A DNA stretch of 64,000 bases. Origin: Blumeriella jaapii (taxonomy: Eukaryota > Ascomycota > Leotiomycetes > Helotiales > Drepanopezizaceae). The translations under genes were made by a program, and so were the position numbers. Below the pieces are notes generated by a model that ran no database searches, was not told the DNA's origin, and saw only the letters and a list, made by a program, of their open reading frames with translations. Positions 11,319 to 23,292 of the stretch are shown here, piece after piece. Positions within the stretch are counted from its first letter, which is position 1; the number at the start of each line of letters is the position of its first letter. The stretch is taken from assembly GCA_009599575.1 (NCBI GenBank), contig VWND01000078.1, forward strand, positions 620,001 through 684,000. Direction: 5' to 3'.

Positions 11319-14300
11319 ATGGCTGGCGATCTAGGGACAAGGAGACTACTTCCTCAAAGCTCCCAGATGCAGAGCTTCTCGTTTGCGCCCAACAACGTTG
11401 GGCCAAGAGAGACCCAAAAAAGTGCGCACCCCAGGCCGAAATTGCACATTTCGTCTAACACATAACTCAGACTATGTTTTTGTCGATGAGCACAATCGTC
11501 ACAAGAGACTCAAGGGTAGAAATCTCTCTGTAAGCAGTGTCCTAGATGTGCTGACAGGGAGTAGTTATGCGAGCGTGTGAGGGATGCCGAAGACGAAAGA
11601 TAAAATGCGATGCGGCAACCACCAACACATGGCCTTGTTCGGCGTGCATCCGATTAAAGCTTCACTGCGTTCCTCCGACTGTTAACTACGATCAAGACTT
11701 TTCTCGCCAGAGCTATGAAAGGGAAAGAGCGGGATTTGAGAGCGGCAGAAGCGCAGATGATGATCATCACCAGCAAGTGGCAATACACCAGCAGATAGGT
11801 CAACCGCATAAGAACATGTCTCCAATCTATGCGCAACAAATACCTTATGCAGACCCCGCTGGTGTTTACAATCCTGGATCTTATGGCGAACCTTCTACTC
11901 ACAGCCAACCTACCATGCACTACAGCAATTTGCAAACTCCCATGCAGACTCCTGTCGGTGTGGTTGACTCGCACCAAAACTACACGCCGCAGTCCGTCTA
12001 CTCATCAATGCCTTTGCAGCAAGACTCTGCACACCCGGAGTCGCCTGAGACCTATGAGCAAGATCAGTATGGACAGCAAAACTTAGCCGATCTCTTGGGC
12101 AATCTGAGGGTTGATGAAGCGGGATCAGGTATATCACACCCTTCTTCGAACTCCAAGAAGTACTAATATTTGCACAGCACCTTACCTAAAAAAAAAGGCC
12201 AAAACCTTGCTAGAAGAGCCGGCATTCGAAGATGCTGATGATTACAAGCATACTCTACCACCTATGCTTTCTGGTCCAGATCTCAAAGTCAGGATCCCAC
12301 CAGAGCTGATGCCAGATGAACAAACTGTCATGAACTATTTTGACATGTATTTCATGAACGTTCATCCCTATGTTCCTGTACTCAACAAAGCCCACTTCTA
12401 CCAGCAATGGCATACAGCCCGAGGTTCAATCTCACCCCTTGTTCTAGAGGCCATTTTTGCAATTGCCGGAAAGCTCGCAGATGAGCCGTCGCAAGGACTT
12501 CAATGGCTAGCTCTTGCTTCAAGTAGGCAATCCTGGAGACTGTTTCCAGCTTCATTCAAAACTGACAGTAGTACAGAACATGCCGATGCTTTCATGGATG
12601 TGCCGCGGTTGAGCACGCTTCAAGGAATGCTTATCCTGCTCAAGGCCAGAGAAGCGGCCCCTAAACGCGGATACTACTACCGTTCTTGGATGACAGTCGT
12701 CCAATGTGTCGAGATGGCCAAGGATCTGGGTCTGGATGAGCACTTCGAAGAGCACAAAGCCGGAAGGCCATGTGGATCTGATCTTGCGGACTGCATTACC
12801 AAAACCCGTATATGGCAGACAGTCTTTGCTTGTGAGCTGATGATTGGATCCCCACAAGGTTCGTTCCCTATCCATGTTTGCTTACATCTTGGTTTTAACA
12901 CACGTTCAGGCCGACAAGACTTGTCTGTTGACATGGAAACCCTTGATCTGAGCATACCGAAGAACGTCTTCGGGGATGACGAGGCGGAATTTCATGTGAC
13001 TCGGAATTTCGCTTATTTCGTAAGGGTTATTCGCAACGTCCGAAGGATGAACAATGTTTACGCACGGATAAAGAAGAAGAAGGATTGGGGTATCGATCCG
13101 AGCTTTGTGCAGTTGAACCCGTCATTCGAATCTTGGATGAATGATCTGCCTGCCGATCTTCAGGTTACTTTCCCACCGGACGGGACTCCGCCGTGGATAC
13201 CTTCTCATTTCATCGGGAACTTGCATTCTTATTACTATCTTAGCATCATCATGCTTCATCGACCGCAGCTCACGTTCATGGAACCCACTGGCATGGACGG
13301 AGGCTGGAAGCATCACATGATGATCTGCTATTCCTCTGCGAAACTGCTTTGTAGACTACAGGAGTCTATCTTGCAGTCTTTTGGCTTGACTGGACTCCTA
13401 AGTATGCAGAGAGGGATCAACTTCACCATCTATTGCATTTTGACATGTACTGTCCTTCACCTGGTACGTCCAAATTTAAATTCTCAGCACTCCCAGTCTG
13501 CTAAACAATATCAGGTCGCTATCACCTCTCCCGACCCCGATCTTAACGCGGACGCACGTGAATACTTCACGCGCCACATGAGGATACTAGAAAGATGTAG
13601 CAGCTCTTGGCCAATGCCAGACATGCAACAGCAAATCGACGCACTGCGCGAGGCCTTTTCTGCTGATATCAGAAAACCATTCGTGCTCAAGGCGAGTTTC
13701 CCTTACGGTAGCCCGGGAGCCATAGACGCAACTCCTCCGCGATCCAACGTACAATATCGCGCGCATAGTTCGGCACAAGTCTTGGAGCAACAACATGCAC
13801 TCCAACAAGTCAGTTACACTGCCCATCCTATTTCACCACCTGTTTCTACCGGGTGTGTAGACACGAAGAGTGACTCTCCTGCCGTACAGTCTCTGGTTAT
13901 GATGGCCACTGGTCAACGGGGCCCCCAACCTCAACCGCCAATGCCATCAGGGATTCCAATGGCTGCTGATCCCTCAGCATGGAATCCCTCGCGGATTTTT
14001 GAGTGAGTTTTTAGATAGTATACAAACCTGCGCAATTGCTGACATTCAGACAGTCAATGGAATACCACATTCGGTACGAATCCTGCTCAAAGCACCTCCG
14101 CTCCCCAAGTCACCCCTCTAAAACTTCCGATACCAGGTGCACAAGAGATTCCGACGCTGCCTGAACTGCAAACGCTTTCGAACGTCAACATGGCCGCTGG
14201 GTCACAAAACCTGGCTCCCCAACAATACAGCGGTGCCCCAGTACCATCCTATGTCAGTCCGTCGATGTGGCAAGAGTCGGTCGCCAGTGTGTACGAAGGT

Positions 14301-14363
14301 GGGTTAAAGAGGCAGCATCAATGGGACTACGATGAGAACAACATGACTAAGAGAGTGCGATGA
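11319..14363 (+). CDS. Zn(II)2Cys6 fungal-specific transcription factor
   Basis: Seven exons: 11319..11421, 11471..11515, 11565..12128, 12178..12858, 12910..13463, 13515..14002, 14054..14363; 914 aa. The first two introns are both 49 nt and bring N-terminal MAGDLGTRRLLP, then YVFVDEHNRHKRLK, into frame with VMRACEGCRRRKIKCD. The binuclear zinc cluster is CX2CX6CX9CX2CX6C, complete. A Gln/Pro/Tyr-rich linker follows, then a fungal_trans (PF04082-type) middle-homology region beginning around NYFDMYFMNVHPYVPVL, and a disordered Pro/Gln-rich tail ending MTKRVR. Introns 12859-12909 and 13464-13514 are multiples of three and open, so retention would not be visible as a frame break. Overall make-up recalls CLR-1/XlnR-type regulators of plant cell-wall degradation, but I cannot name the subfamily; no enzyme target genes sit nearby. 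Confidence 0.85.
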
Positions 14364-14835
14364 AAAAACATGGCGATGGGGGAGACGAGCAATGACGAAA
14401 TGACGGGGCCTATTGATACCCAAGATACGATGGACTCAGGCGCAGGATACTGAGGGCTTGAATGACAGTCCGTCATGAACATGAAACAGTTAAGGGGGTG
14501 TGGATTCGAGATGAGGGTCATCGCCATCTGACGAGGCAAAAGGGTCCTGGACTCTCTTCGAGGTTGCGATAAGATGAATTTGGGTCGAGTTACATGGAGA
14601 GCATCATTGACGGCGAGTTGGGGGTCGGAAGTGACTTGGCCATAGAGTCAGTCATCTTGGCGAGAGTGTATCATGCGTATTCATATTCTGGTATCTATTC
14701 GCTGTACGCTATTTACGAGGGGTTTGTTCTCATGGGGTATTTGCCTCGGTAGCTTGAGCTGTCGATTCGAAATAGCAGCATGATTGGTGTGGTTCACTTT
14801 TCGAAGGGCGTCCACGTATGAACTGGTCGGCTATC
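14364..14835. other. Convergent 3' space, nothing recognised
   Basis: Holds the 3' ends of the Zn2Cys6 regulator and of the metallo-beta-lactamase-fold gene. Mixed sequence without repeats; a minus open frame of 70 codons (14327-14539) overlaps the regulator end and has no known match. Confidence 0.5.
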
Positions 14836-16053
14836 TCAATCACAGGTCTCCTTCAACAACGCATGCTCCTTGTGCCCGGAGGCCCTGACCTGTATTTTCA
14901 TGCTTTCTAAAATCCTCTGCTTCACCGTCGTCTCGGCCCCGTACCCTCCGTCCCACACGTCCGTCCCGACGAAGGCACCATGCGTGCTGTGAAACTCATG
15001 CTTCTTCAAGATCTTCCACATTCCCATGATCTCCTTCGGGCCCAGCGGAATCATGTTCGGGATACTCCACATGAACGCATACGTGTTCATGCCCGGTGGC
15101 CGTCCTTTCTTCCCACCATCAGCACCTATACTCCAGTTGCCCCTGCCACTCGGAGTCGTGACCAGCGTATCTGCAATCAGCAACCTCTTGTGTGCTAACG
15201 CTACCAGCGAGCCAGGAAAGTGGCCACCGAGCTTCAAGATCACGACGCCTGTCCCCTCGCCACGCACCTAGAAGGCCACGCAGTCAGTACATGAATGCTC
15301 CCCTTCCGCACGTCCCCACGTCCATGTTCGGGGCGAGGAGAGTCTCGTTCGGACTCGCGAATCAGGAGCGGTGCTGCTCGGTAAACTTACTTCGATTTCC
15401 TCGACGGTGCCCTGGATGAAGGCCCTCGCCTTGCCTAGGCGATCGAGGCGGTTGAGCCAGCTTTTGTCTTCCCAGGCGAGGTAGACGGGGCATTCGAAGA
15501 CGTCTGCCCACTCTAGGTGCGTGGTGTAATAGTGAGGGTGGGAGATGACGATTGCGGCTAGACCACCGAGTTCGTTGATCCAGTCAATGGTCGCGCCGTC
15601 CAGGAAGGTGATGCAGTCCCAGAGGATATTGCCCTGGGGGGTTTTGATGAGGATGGCGCGCTGGCCGATGGCGAATGGAGGCTCGGTGTAGATCATCCAG
15701 AAGTTCCGGTCGGGGTCATCGGGGAATGGCTTCCATTCGTTTTTATACGGGCCGCTTTTGAGCTCGGCCACTGGGGAAAGTTAGTGCCATTTGTTGTGGA
15801 TTTTTGACATGCGGGACTGCCTTGAGCTCGAGAGCCAAGCTTTGTACATGTACATATACATATCTCAAAAACAGAGGGGAGTGGGGAGGGGGGGGAGGGT
15901 TCACGCACTCGTGGTAAATGCCTGGCCGGTTGGTGGCACGAACTGTCTTGGATCATCACAGATTCTGCAGCGAGTAAAGAAAGAACGTGACTCTTCGTCG
16001 AACTGCGTCCCACAGGCGGTACAGATTAGGAGTTTGTCTGTACGCGACGCCAT
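14836..16053 (-). CDS. Metallo-beta-lactamase-fold protein with N-terminal zinc-ribbon-like segment
   Basis: Three exons, complement(14836..15267, 15391..15770, 15909..16053), 318 aa from the ATG at 16053; an in-frame ATG at 16200 would add 49 residues. I prefer 16053 because MASRTDKLLICTACGTQFD looks like the usual start. The first exon carries two CxxC pairs (CTAC, CRIC) typical of a zinc ribbon. The MBL domain follows: WDCITFLDG, then the metal motif region AIVISHPHYYTTH (His126, 128, 133), lacking the Asp of the classic HxHxDH; later GGHFPGS and a conserved LLIADTL (second-metal Asp). Substrate unknown; fungal relatives are uncharacterised. Upstream two CACGTG boxes lie at 16497-16502 and 16510-16515. 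Confidence 0.85.
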
Positions 16054-16200
16054 GTCGGACAGGGGATGATGTGTGTTGTACTCATGCCGGCTCACTTCGA
16101 AGATCTCCCCGACGTGGGGAGTATCAGCGCTGATGATAATGCTCGGCAGCGTGTCGGCGGCTGCTGGCAGCGCCGCCGCGGGCGTTGAGGCTGAAGACAT

Positions 16201-16775
16201 GGCCAGACAAGTCTCCCCAGGTTCTCGCCCTTCCTTATGTGTCTGCCGATGAATGTCTACTCGGATAGGTGTCGGGTGGGGGGGCAGTGTGCGTCGAGGC
16301 GTATCATCGACAACAAAACATCACAAGCGAACGGCGACTGGTCAGGTGATGAGATGGTAATCCTGCGATCCCGAGGTCTGCTCTGAAGATGTGGTCTTTT
16401 TCTTATCTGATTCTCACGTAAAGCTTGATCTTGCGGGGGTCGAAAGTAGTAGCGAGCGACTGGCTCGCACTTGGAACGTCCACACGGGTTAGCGAACACG
16501 TGATGCAAACACGTGCCAGAGCCAGCATCGTGTTTTGCTGCCAACATCACTACTGACCGAGTCTGATGTCGAGATGTCGTTGGAGGCGCGAGCTGTAACA
16601 TCTCTCCTCATCTACGGCCTCGCATTCCCATAAGAACTGTACAGTATGTAACTCGGACTTGCCAGTCACGGGATGCGTGACTTGCGTGACCGAGACCGGG
16701 CGGCGATTTACTTGCTACTAAATGTTATCAACATCGCAAGCAGTCTTTTCGAACCCGCATTACGACGTGTTGAAG
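16201..16775. promoter_or_regulatory. Divergent upstream region, MBL-fold gene / methyltransferase remnant
   Basis: Contains two CACGTG cores 13 bases apart at 16497-16502 and 16510-16515, and a short CTGTACAGTA at about 16637-16646. No gene seen; the box pair is observed, its function inferred. Confidence 0.4.
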
Positions 16776-17852
16776 ATGCCGAAGAAGGAAGATCATTGGA
16801 GTTCAGAGGTATGTAGGTCAGAGCTTCCGAGCCTCAGTGGGCTTGGAACTGACCAAACCATACAGGCATATCAGAAATCGGCCAATTTCGTGCCCAAAAC
16901 TTGCCACGAAGGTCATTAAGTGGCTTGATGTCAAGAAGGATGATTTGTTCTTGATGTGGGATGCGGAGGTATTCAGTTAACAAGTCATCCCATATGAGAA
17001 CGATCGGCTAAATTACCAAATCCAGATGGCATAATTAACATCCAGATCGCCCAAACGCTCGCCCAGGGCTCGGGAAAGATCCATGGTACCGATGCCTCAC
17101 TTGCCATGATCGAGTCAGCGAAAAGAAATTCTGCTGAGGACCCAAATGCTAGCAGAACGGCCACATTCAAAGGCAATCCTTCCCCTGTCTCCCATTCCTT
17201 CGTTTCTCGTATTGGCGTTCTGCACTAACAAGCAAAACCTAATCATCGACGCAACGAAAATCATCTCCAGCCCAGAATTGCAGAAATCAAGCTATGACAA
17301 GGTCTTCTCAAATGCAGCTATGCACTGGATACTCCGCAACGAGGAAACTAGAAGAGACTTCTTTCTCGGCGTTCGTGGAGCGTTGAAGCCCGGCGGGATT
17401 TTTGTCTTTGAGATGGGAGGGATGGGAAACGTCGCTGAGGTGTGTTTATCACGCTCCTCGATCCCCAAAATCCTTTTGCTTACGGCCATTAGATGCGAGC
17501 AGTCCTCCTTTTGGTTGTGAGCCACAGAATCGGGATATCTGCTGCTCGTGCCGCAGACCCCTGGTTCTTCCCTGACGAAGCCTGGATGACGAAGATGCTC
17601 GAGGAGACAGTCGGCGGCTTCAAAGTGGAGAGAATAGAGCGGGAGTACAGACCCACGGCTGCGGGCGCGGGTGGGATCGAGGGCTGGGTAAGGTTGATGG
17701 GGAAGCAGTTCTTCGATGCAGTGAGCGACGAGGGGGAAAGGGAGGAAAGTTTGAAAGAGGCCGTGGAGACTCTGGAGATGTTATGCAGGAGTCCGGGCGG
17801 TGGAGACTGGATCGGCTACGTACGGTTGAGGGCCGTCGCTCGGAAGCTTTAA
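16776..17852 (+). pseudogene. SAM-dependent methyltransferase (trans-aconitate-methyltransferase-like), frame-damaged
   Basis: Recognisable pieces follow the family order: MPKKEDHWSSE / AYQKSANFVPK / LATKVIKWLDVKKDD / motif I DVGCGDGI / IHGTDAS / KVFSNAAMHWILR / LKPGGIFVFEMGGMGNVAE / DPWFFPDEAWMTKML / GYVRLRAVARKL. Clean introns: 16809-16865, 16969-17024 and 17441-about 17492. Lesions: one base too many in the A-run at 16896-16899, one base too few near 16945-16952 (the two compensate, but a stop lies between in the original frame), and no canonical splice pair in the family register between ACATTCAAAG (ends about 17172) and ATCGACGCAACG (about 17244). A GT-AG pair at 17187-17232 would keep the frame but adds unusual residues. 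Conclusion: decaying gene, or several assembly indels. The family methylates small carboxylic acids or unknown metabolites. Confidence 0.6.
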
Positions 17853-18390
17853 GGTATCGAGGTTGAGAGAGACAAGAGGAGAGAGAGACCCAGGGGGAGG
17901 GAAACGTCAGCGTTTTCGCTTAAATATACAGGGGCGAGGCCAGATTTTGAACTGAATCGCCTACCTACAGTAGCTAGGTACTTCCCGCGCAAGCAATAGT
18001 TCAGGAGGGAGAGTGATCAACTTGTTCGCAACAAGCCCTAGGTCAAGTCGATTTTCGTCGCTTCCAGGACTCCCATCAATCACTCAAAGTGAACTCGGGG
18101 CATTTCAACGGTGTGTGAGCAAGTAGAGACATAGTCGGCTACATCATTTCTCGATTTCGAAGGAAACGAAGCAGAACTTACATGGAAGTCTCCTTGAAAG
18201 CATCCGCGAAGGGCGGATTCTGGTCTTTGCGTGGAAAGTGCATATGGATTTGTTGTTTCTCATGCGCAGAGACGCAAAAAAGCCGAAGCTACGGGTATGT
18301 GTAACATCATCGCATTTCGGTAGGTTCACTCAGTGATTGTGGAGTCATAATTCATGCTGGCTTTCTATTCTCTCGCATCGATTTACGCAC
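17853..18390. other. Convergent 3' space, nothing recognised
   Basis: Lies between the methyltransferase remnant and the beta-flanking gene 3' end. A short TACCTACAGTAGCTAGGTAC palindromic patch sits near 17960-17981. No gene, RNA or element recognised. Confidence 0.5.
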
Positions 18391-19252
18391 TCAGAGGAAC
18401 TTGCTAGCAAGTCCCATCAGCCCCGACATACCACCGCCGGAGCCGCCGCCACCTTGGCTCTTCATGTACATCTTCAAAGCCATCTCCCCAGCTTGCTGGA
18501 TTGTCGACTCCTTGCTCGCACCCGATGTATTGCCTTGCTGGGATTGGTTGTCGAAGAGCTTGCTAGCTTCAGCCATCGCCATCCCGATGAATGCGTTCTG
18601 CGAGTTGCCTTGCGGTGTGTTACCCGAGCCGCCCCCAGAGAACATCTTGAGTGCTTGCATCGCAGCCGCAGCACCCATAGAGTTGGAGCTGGCTCGCCCG
18701 CTACCTCCATCTCCGTACATCTGCTGATGGGACTGCACAGCATCTGTGGCAGCTATCAGTCACATCCTCAGATGCGTACGAGGTGTATTACTGACCTTGC
18801 TCATTGAGGTTCGAGTTGCTGATATGCTGCTTGTTCTGCCCAAGAGCGCTCAACACACTCGAGAAAATAGAGGAGTCTCCAGAGGCGCCAGCGTGTCGCT
18901 CGGCGTGTTGAGCAGCGCTACTCAAGTCATCATCATCCGGATTGGCGTAACCACCACCTCCACCGTAATTGTTGTGTCTCCGCTCTCCGCCGTCATCAAC
19001 TGGCTGCGAAGAGTACTCGTTCTCACGTCCGCCACCATAACCGCCCTCTTGACGTCTACCTCCTTGATACCCATTGTACCGATTCTCACTGTCCTGACCT
19101 ATATGTTGACCCTCATTAGCCCGACCCCCATACCCTTCATTATCACGGCCTCCGAAACCATCTTCCTGATACCTGCTCTCTTGGCGTCGTCCTCCGCCGT
19201 AATTATCGCCTTGACCTTGCTGGTCGCCATCGTAGTAGTCTCTCGCGCTCAT
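18391..19252 (-). CDS. Beta-flanking-type glycine-rich fungal protein
   Basis: Two exons, complement(18391..18743, 18796..19252), 269 aa. N-terminal half is Gly/Tyr/Arg/Asn-rich (repeated YGGGRRQE-like segments, likely disordered), followed by a conserved part: DDLSSAAQHAERHAGASGDS, IFSSVLSALGQNKQ, QDAVQSHQQMYG, a Gly/Met/Ala-rich stretch, and a C-terminal MALKMYMKSQGG...GLMGLASKFL. This matches proteins annotated 'beta-flanking protein' in other ascomycetes, whose function is not established. The splice CAAG/gtcagt...ccacag/ATG restores the conserved EQDAV. The low-complexity N-terminus resembles condensate-forming RNA-binding regions, but no RNA-binding domain is visible. Confidence 0.85.
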
Positions 19253-19705
19253 GTTGACTTTGACGAAGGTTTAGCGGGGTAGATCTACTGCAGGATAAGA
19301 AGCTGAAGTGTATCTCAACTTGAAAAAAGGGTGCACAAACTTGATTGTTCCTGTTTATTGGTCAAGTAGCTGAAGACTCCAGTGAGCTTGTTGCCAGAAC
19401 GTAAGATAGAGATGGGTTGAAGAAAGAAGAAGAAAGGTGTTCATGCTCAAGAAGAGTGGTATGTGACTAAGCGATGAGAAAGGCTATCGCACGCGGAGGC
19501 GGGGTCGATTTCTCGCCCCATTTTGTGTTTTCCACTACCGATTGAGCTAGTTATCCTGGAAACACATGAAACATTTGAATAGAAACCTACCTGATGCAAA
19601 ATGCGGTACGTCCGTCACACACATCTGTAAAGACTACCCAGTTTGAAACGGTAATCAGTTCTCTGAGGGAGCCGTGAGACCTCAGCAAATGATAGTCGTT
19701 CCTGT
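19253..19705. other. Intergenic, promoter of the beta-flanking gene and 3' end of PFA4
   Basis: Both flanking genes are on the minus strand. I see no repeat cluster, RNA gene or additional coding sequence. Confidence 0.5.
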
Positions 19706-21046
19706 CTAGCTTTGAACATGTGCTCTAGCTTTCCTCCTCCGCAGCAACTCGGCTAGTGGTATGTCGTCTTCAGCCAAGACTTCAGCTTCCTCATCAACTC
19801 CATAATCATGCAAACGATCCCCGTCTCTATTAGTCCAACTCTGTTGTATTTTGACATCTTCCGCTTCGCTTTCACTCTCGGACTCCTCGTCATCTGAAGC
19901 ATCCACCTCATCGCCAACTTGCTCTTTTCGCAACCACCTCTTGTGATCCAGCTCTTGGCGTCTCCTAAAGGCTGCCAACTCCTCTTCAGGCGTTCCATAT
20001 TCCCTCTCGTCAAACTTTTGGCGCTCAGCCAGTTCGCCTCTTGGCATCTTGTCCGGATCTGGCGGAGGCCATGGTTTATCTGCATCCTCAAAACCATTAA
20101 CTTCCCAGTTCCCGGCCGTTTCAACACCAGGTCCTCCCCCAAATGGCATAAACCACATGAAGACATTTTTGGTGCCCATAGCCTGACATAGATTCTTCCA
20201 TATATCAAGATCATACGGGAATTCTTGATGCTGAATCCGTATTCGTTGGCCCCCACTGGCATACACATAGCCCGAAGTTCTCAAAGACCTCATAACCAAC
20301 GCCTCATGACGTTCGATCTCCCAGCTCTCTATCATTGTAGTGTTTATTGCGAGGTTGTAACCAGCTCTTATGAGGAGGATGCTGAGAGCGAACAGTGTAA
20401 AACTGTTGACCACAAGAAGGACAAGCAGATGTACCATCGCCCAAACGGGCGGACCAAGATATGCTGGGAGGTGACGGCTATTCCATATGACCATGGCCCG
20501 AGTGGACAACTGGTATGCGAGAATCGACATGCTGAGCACAGCGTAGAAAACGAATCGGTAGAAATGAGGAAAGGTGACATGGGAGACGCAGTTGGTGGTC
20601 CAAGGGCAGTGGTGGTCCATCTTTGGGATGCAGCTGGAAAAGTAAGCGGCAGATCCATCACTTCGAATTTCCAGACCTTACCGTCCACACTTCCTGCAGT
20701 GATGGGCCCTCGGAGGCTTCACTGCATTGCATTTCTTGCACCATCGCAATCCGGTGTCGAATGTCAACATGCTCTCATCAGACCCCCTCCCTTCCGTAGT
20801 TGGAGCGGCCTTGTCGACCCATCCTTTCCGGCCTGGATCGACTGTACAGGCTCGGTCATAACACCACCATGTCGCTGCGACGAAGACGTTGAACCAAACT
20901 GCCTCCTTGAAGCTCAGTGGTCCAGGCTCGATATGGTAGAATAGGTACTGAGAGGAATACGCAAGAAAGAAGATGAGAAGCGAGACTGTGGGAATGGCCA
21001 AAGAGTCCAACGAAAGCTGTTCCAGGCGAAGGCGGAGGGCCGGCAT
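19706..21046 (-). CDS. PFA4: Palmitoyltransferase Pfa4 (DHHC family)
   Basis: Two exons, complement(19706..20633, 20682..21046), 430 aa. A membrane S-acyltransferase; yeast Pfa4 acts in the ER on chitin synthase Chs3. Two N-terminal membrane segments are followed by TVDPGRKGW (DPG motif), the cysteine-rich domain RWCKKCNAVKPPRAHHCRKC, and the catalytic DHHC of CIPKMDHHCPWTTNCVSH (about residues 128-131), then two further membrane segments and an unusually acidic Ser/Glu/Asp-rich cytosolic tail ending LLRRRKARAHVQS. The intron falls inside the cysteine-rich domain and joins CGR to CIP exactly. A CACGTGAC box (21146-21153) lies about 100 bases upstream of the start. Confidence 0.93.
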
Positions 21047-23292
21047 GTCTGGCAGATGAGAGCCAAGTATCTTGGGATGCGCAGGTAGCCAGCCGTTTGT
21101 TGTGTAATTCGAGGTGTCAGTTTATCAAGCACTAATCGCGAATGCCACGTGACCATGCTCGAGGACAACCTCACCAGACGCGCGGCAATGGAAATAGCCC
21201 TCGACTTCCAGAGCTACCAAAACAAAAGCCAATCGAAGAAATGCTGCAATATTGGACCGTCCGAACACACACAGCACAGGAAGTTCGAGGACGTGCAAAA
21301 AGCAGTGCATGTACTGTAATGATGCAGTGACAAGTGCGGCATGTACGGCTTGCCCGATAAGATAAGATATGTCTTGAGGTCGAAACCTCTACGGTATGTA
21401 CAGTACAGTATATATCTGCAAAGGAAATCTCCCGAGACGGTATCAACGAGGATTGAGTATCAACGAGAATTGAGAAAGATAGAATTATCCGAGTTTGATG
21501 CAATCATTGTCAGCATCAGCTCGAGGGAGTAGGAGGTTCCACAGATGTGATCATGGTCACAGCATACAATACAATCAACCTCTTCCTCCATGCAAAGCAG
21601 AAGGGGGTGTTGTAGGAGTTGATATCCAAAGGGAATGTCTCTCCTCACAACTGGGGCAGAGAGATCCGAGACTGGTTGTTTTTTTCCCAGAAGCACCAGC
21701 AGGAAGCACACTCTGTGTATCCGTAGTATGTACAGTACGTATGTATGTTCTGACATCCAGACGAAGATGAAACGTCGTGAATAATGGCAGCAGCAAAACC
21801 GAGGTATCTGTACAGTTCTGTACCGTACTGTACCGCACAGCAGTAGCCCCTACGGCTGTGATAAAACAAGTCCAGGGGCCTGTCTATCGAGCTTGAAACA
21901 GCTGGAGACTTTAGACTTCACCTCAGCTGCATCTGTGTGCATCGGCATCGGCACCTGCATATGCAGATGCATAAAAAACTGCCACTTCAAACGACAACGA
22001 CAGCGCTCCTGTTGCTTCGGACACCAGTCAGCTCTTCCAAACACACGACGTCCCATCTCCTCGAACAACCAGCCGGGCCGGCGACTCCATCTGCGCCCAG
22101 ATGCTGCTGCATCTTGACTGCACCGCAGATGCCGCCTGACGGTTGTCCCCCAAGACCCTGGATAGAGAAGAGGGTGGGCAAACGCAGGAACAAGATCTCC
22201 CGAGCGTTTTCCGGTTTGACGCCGACAACCTGCGATGCCATGCCACCTCAAGACTCCTGTCGTGGATACCCCGAGGCTGCGAGTAGGGCCAGGACGGTAC
22301 ACATATCGAGCGGTACGGTACTGTACAGTACAGCACCAATGGATCTCTGTGGAGAATGTTTGGCACCCCCGCGGCCCACGGTTTTGGCGCCCAGCACCCT
22401 CGACAAGCTTCCATCTATCGTGGCCAGTGTGGCCAGCCTTGACGGAATGCTCTCATCCTATCCCATCGCCGTCTGGCCGTCGGAGCTCTGACTGGTTGTG
22501 ATTGGCGATGGAATCTTTCTTTGGCAGGTTTGGCCCATGGCCCCCATGGCCATTCTCGCTGCGACCGCACGAGAAGATGAAACTCCCCGACCGTCATCGC
22601 TACGGCAAAGATGATAGGACGTCGATCATTCTCGTTTGCAATCACCACACCGACCTACTGATGACTCCCACGGAGACGCGGACCCTGGATCCATTCACAG
22701 GGCCTAGGTATTACAATCTCGGTTTCACTGCCAAGAACCTGGCCATGCTCGTTTCTCACATAACTTGACCATCTCTCGAGTGACTCGGTTGCTGTGTGAT
22801 TCTGATCGCTGCTGTTTTGATTCATAAACCTTTGGTCGGCCTTCGCGTGCGGCTTTGTTGCTAGTCTTTCATATTATGGCTGCTTTGTCGTTGCTCTTGA
22901 ATCACAAACAGCGAAATTGTCGCTGCGTCGGCCGCTATTCACAGCTTGCGATTGTTGTTCGTTGCTGTTCTTCACTGCTCTGGTTGTTCACTGCTCTGAT
23001 TGTTCTTGCCATTGTTGTTCATTGCTATTGTGGTTCATTGTTGATTGTTCTACGCCAGCCGCTCCACTACTTAAGCGGAACCACCAAGCCACTCCCTCTC
23101 CAGATCGTTTTCCTGATACACAACCACCACTTCCGCAACCACTTGAACCACTTTCGATCTACTTCATCACACATTCCTTTCAAATCTCGAACATACCACT
23201 TGTAATCTCTTTTCCATCACCGACCAAGCCTTCCAACTCGCAGGCGAGCCATCTCCAAACACTCGAAGCTCAACGACGTCCATCTCATCATC
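21047..23292. other. 2.2-kb intergenic space, PFA4 upstream / secreted-protein upstream
   Basis: Contains CACGTGAC at 21146-21153, GTACTGTAC-type clusters near 21396-21416, 21727-21745, 21812-21842 and 22310-22334, and a T/C-rich leader approaching the next gene (22850-23290), likely its promoter and 5' UTR. An open frame at 22502-22768 (88 codons, plus) is not repeat-derived but resembles nothing I know. No gene called. Confidence 0.45.

Noticed and set aside
11380..11480. Apparent frame break in the Zn2Cys6 regulator between ...RETQK and YVFVDEHN
   Set aside because: A 49-nt intron 11422-11470 with donor gtgcgc, branch CTAAC and acceptor ctcag joins the two frames in phase, so no lesion is needed.
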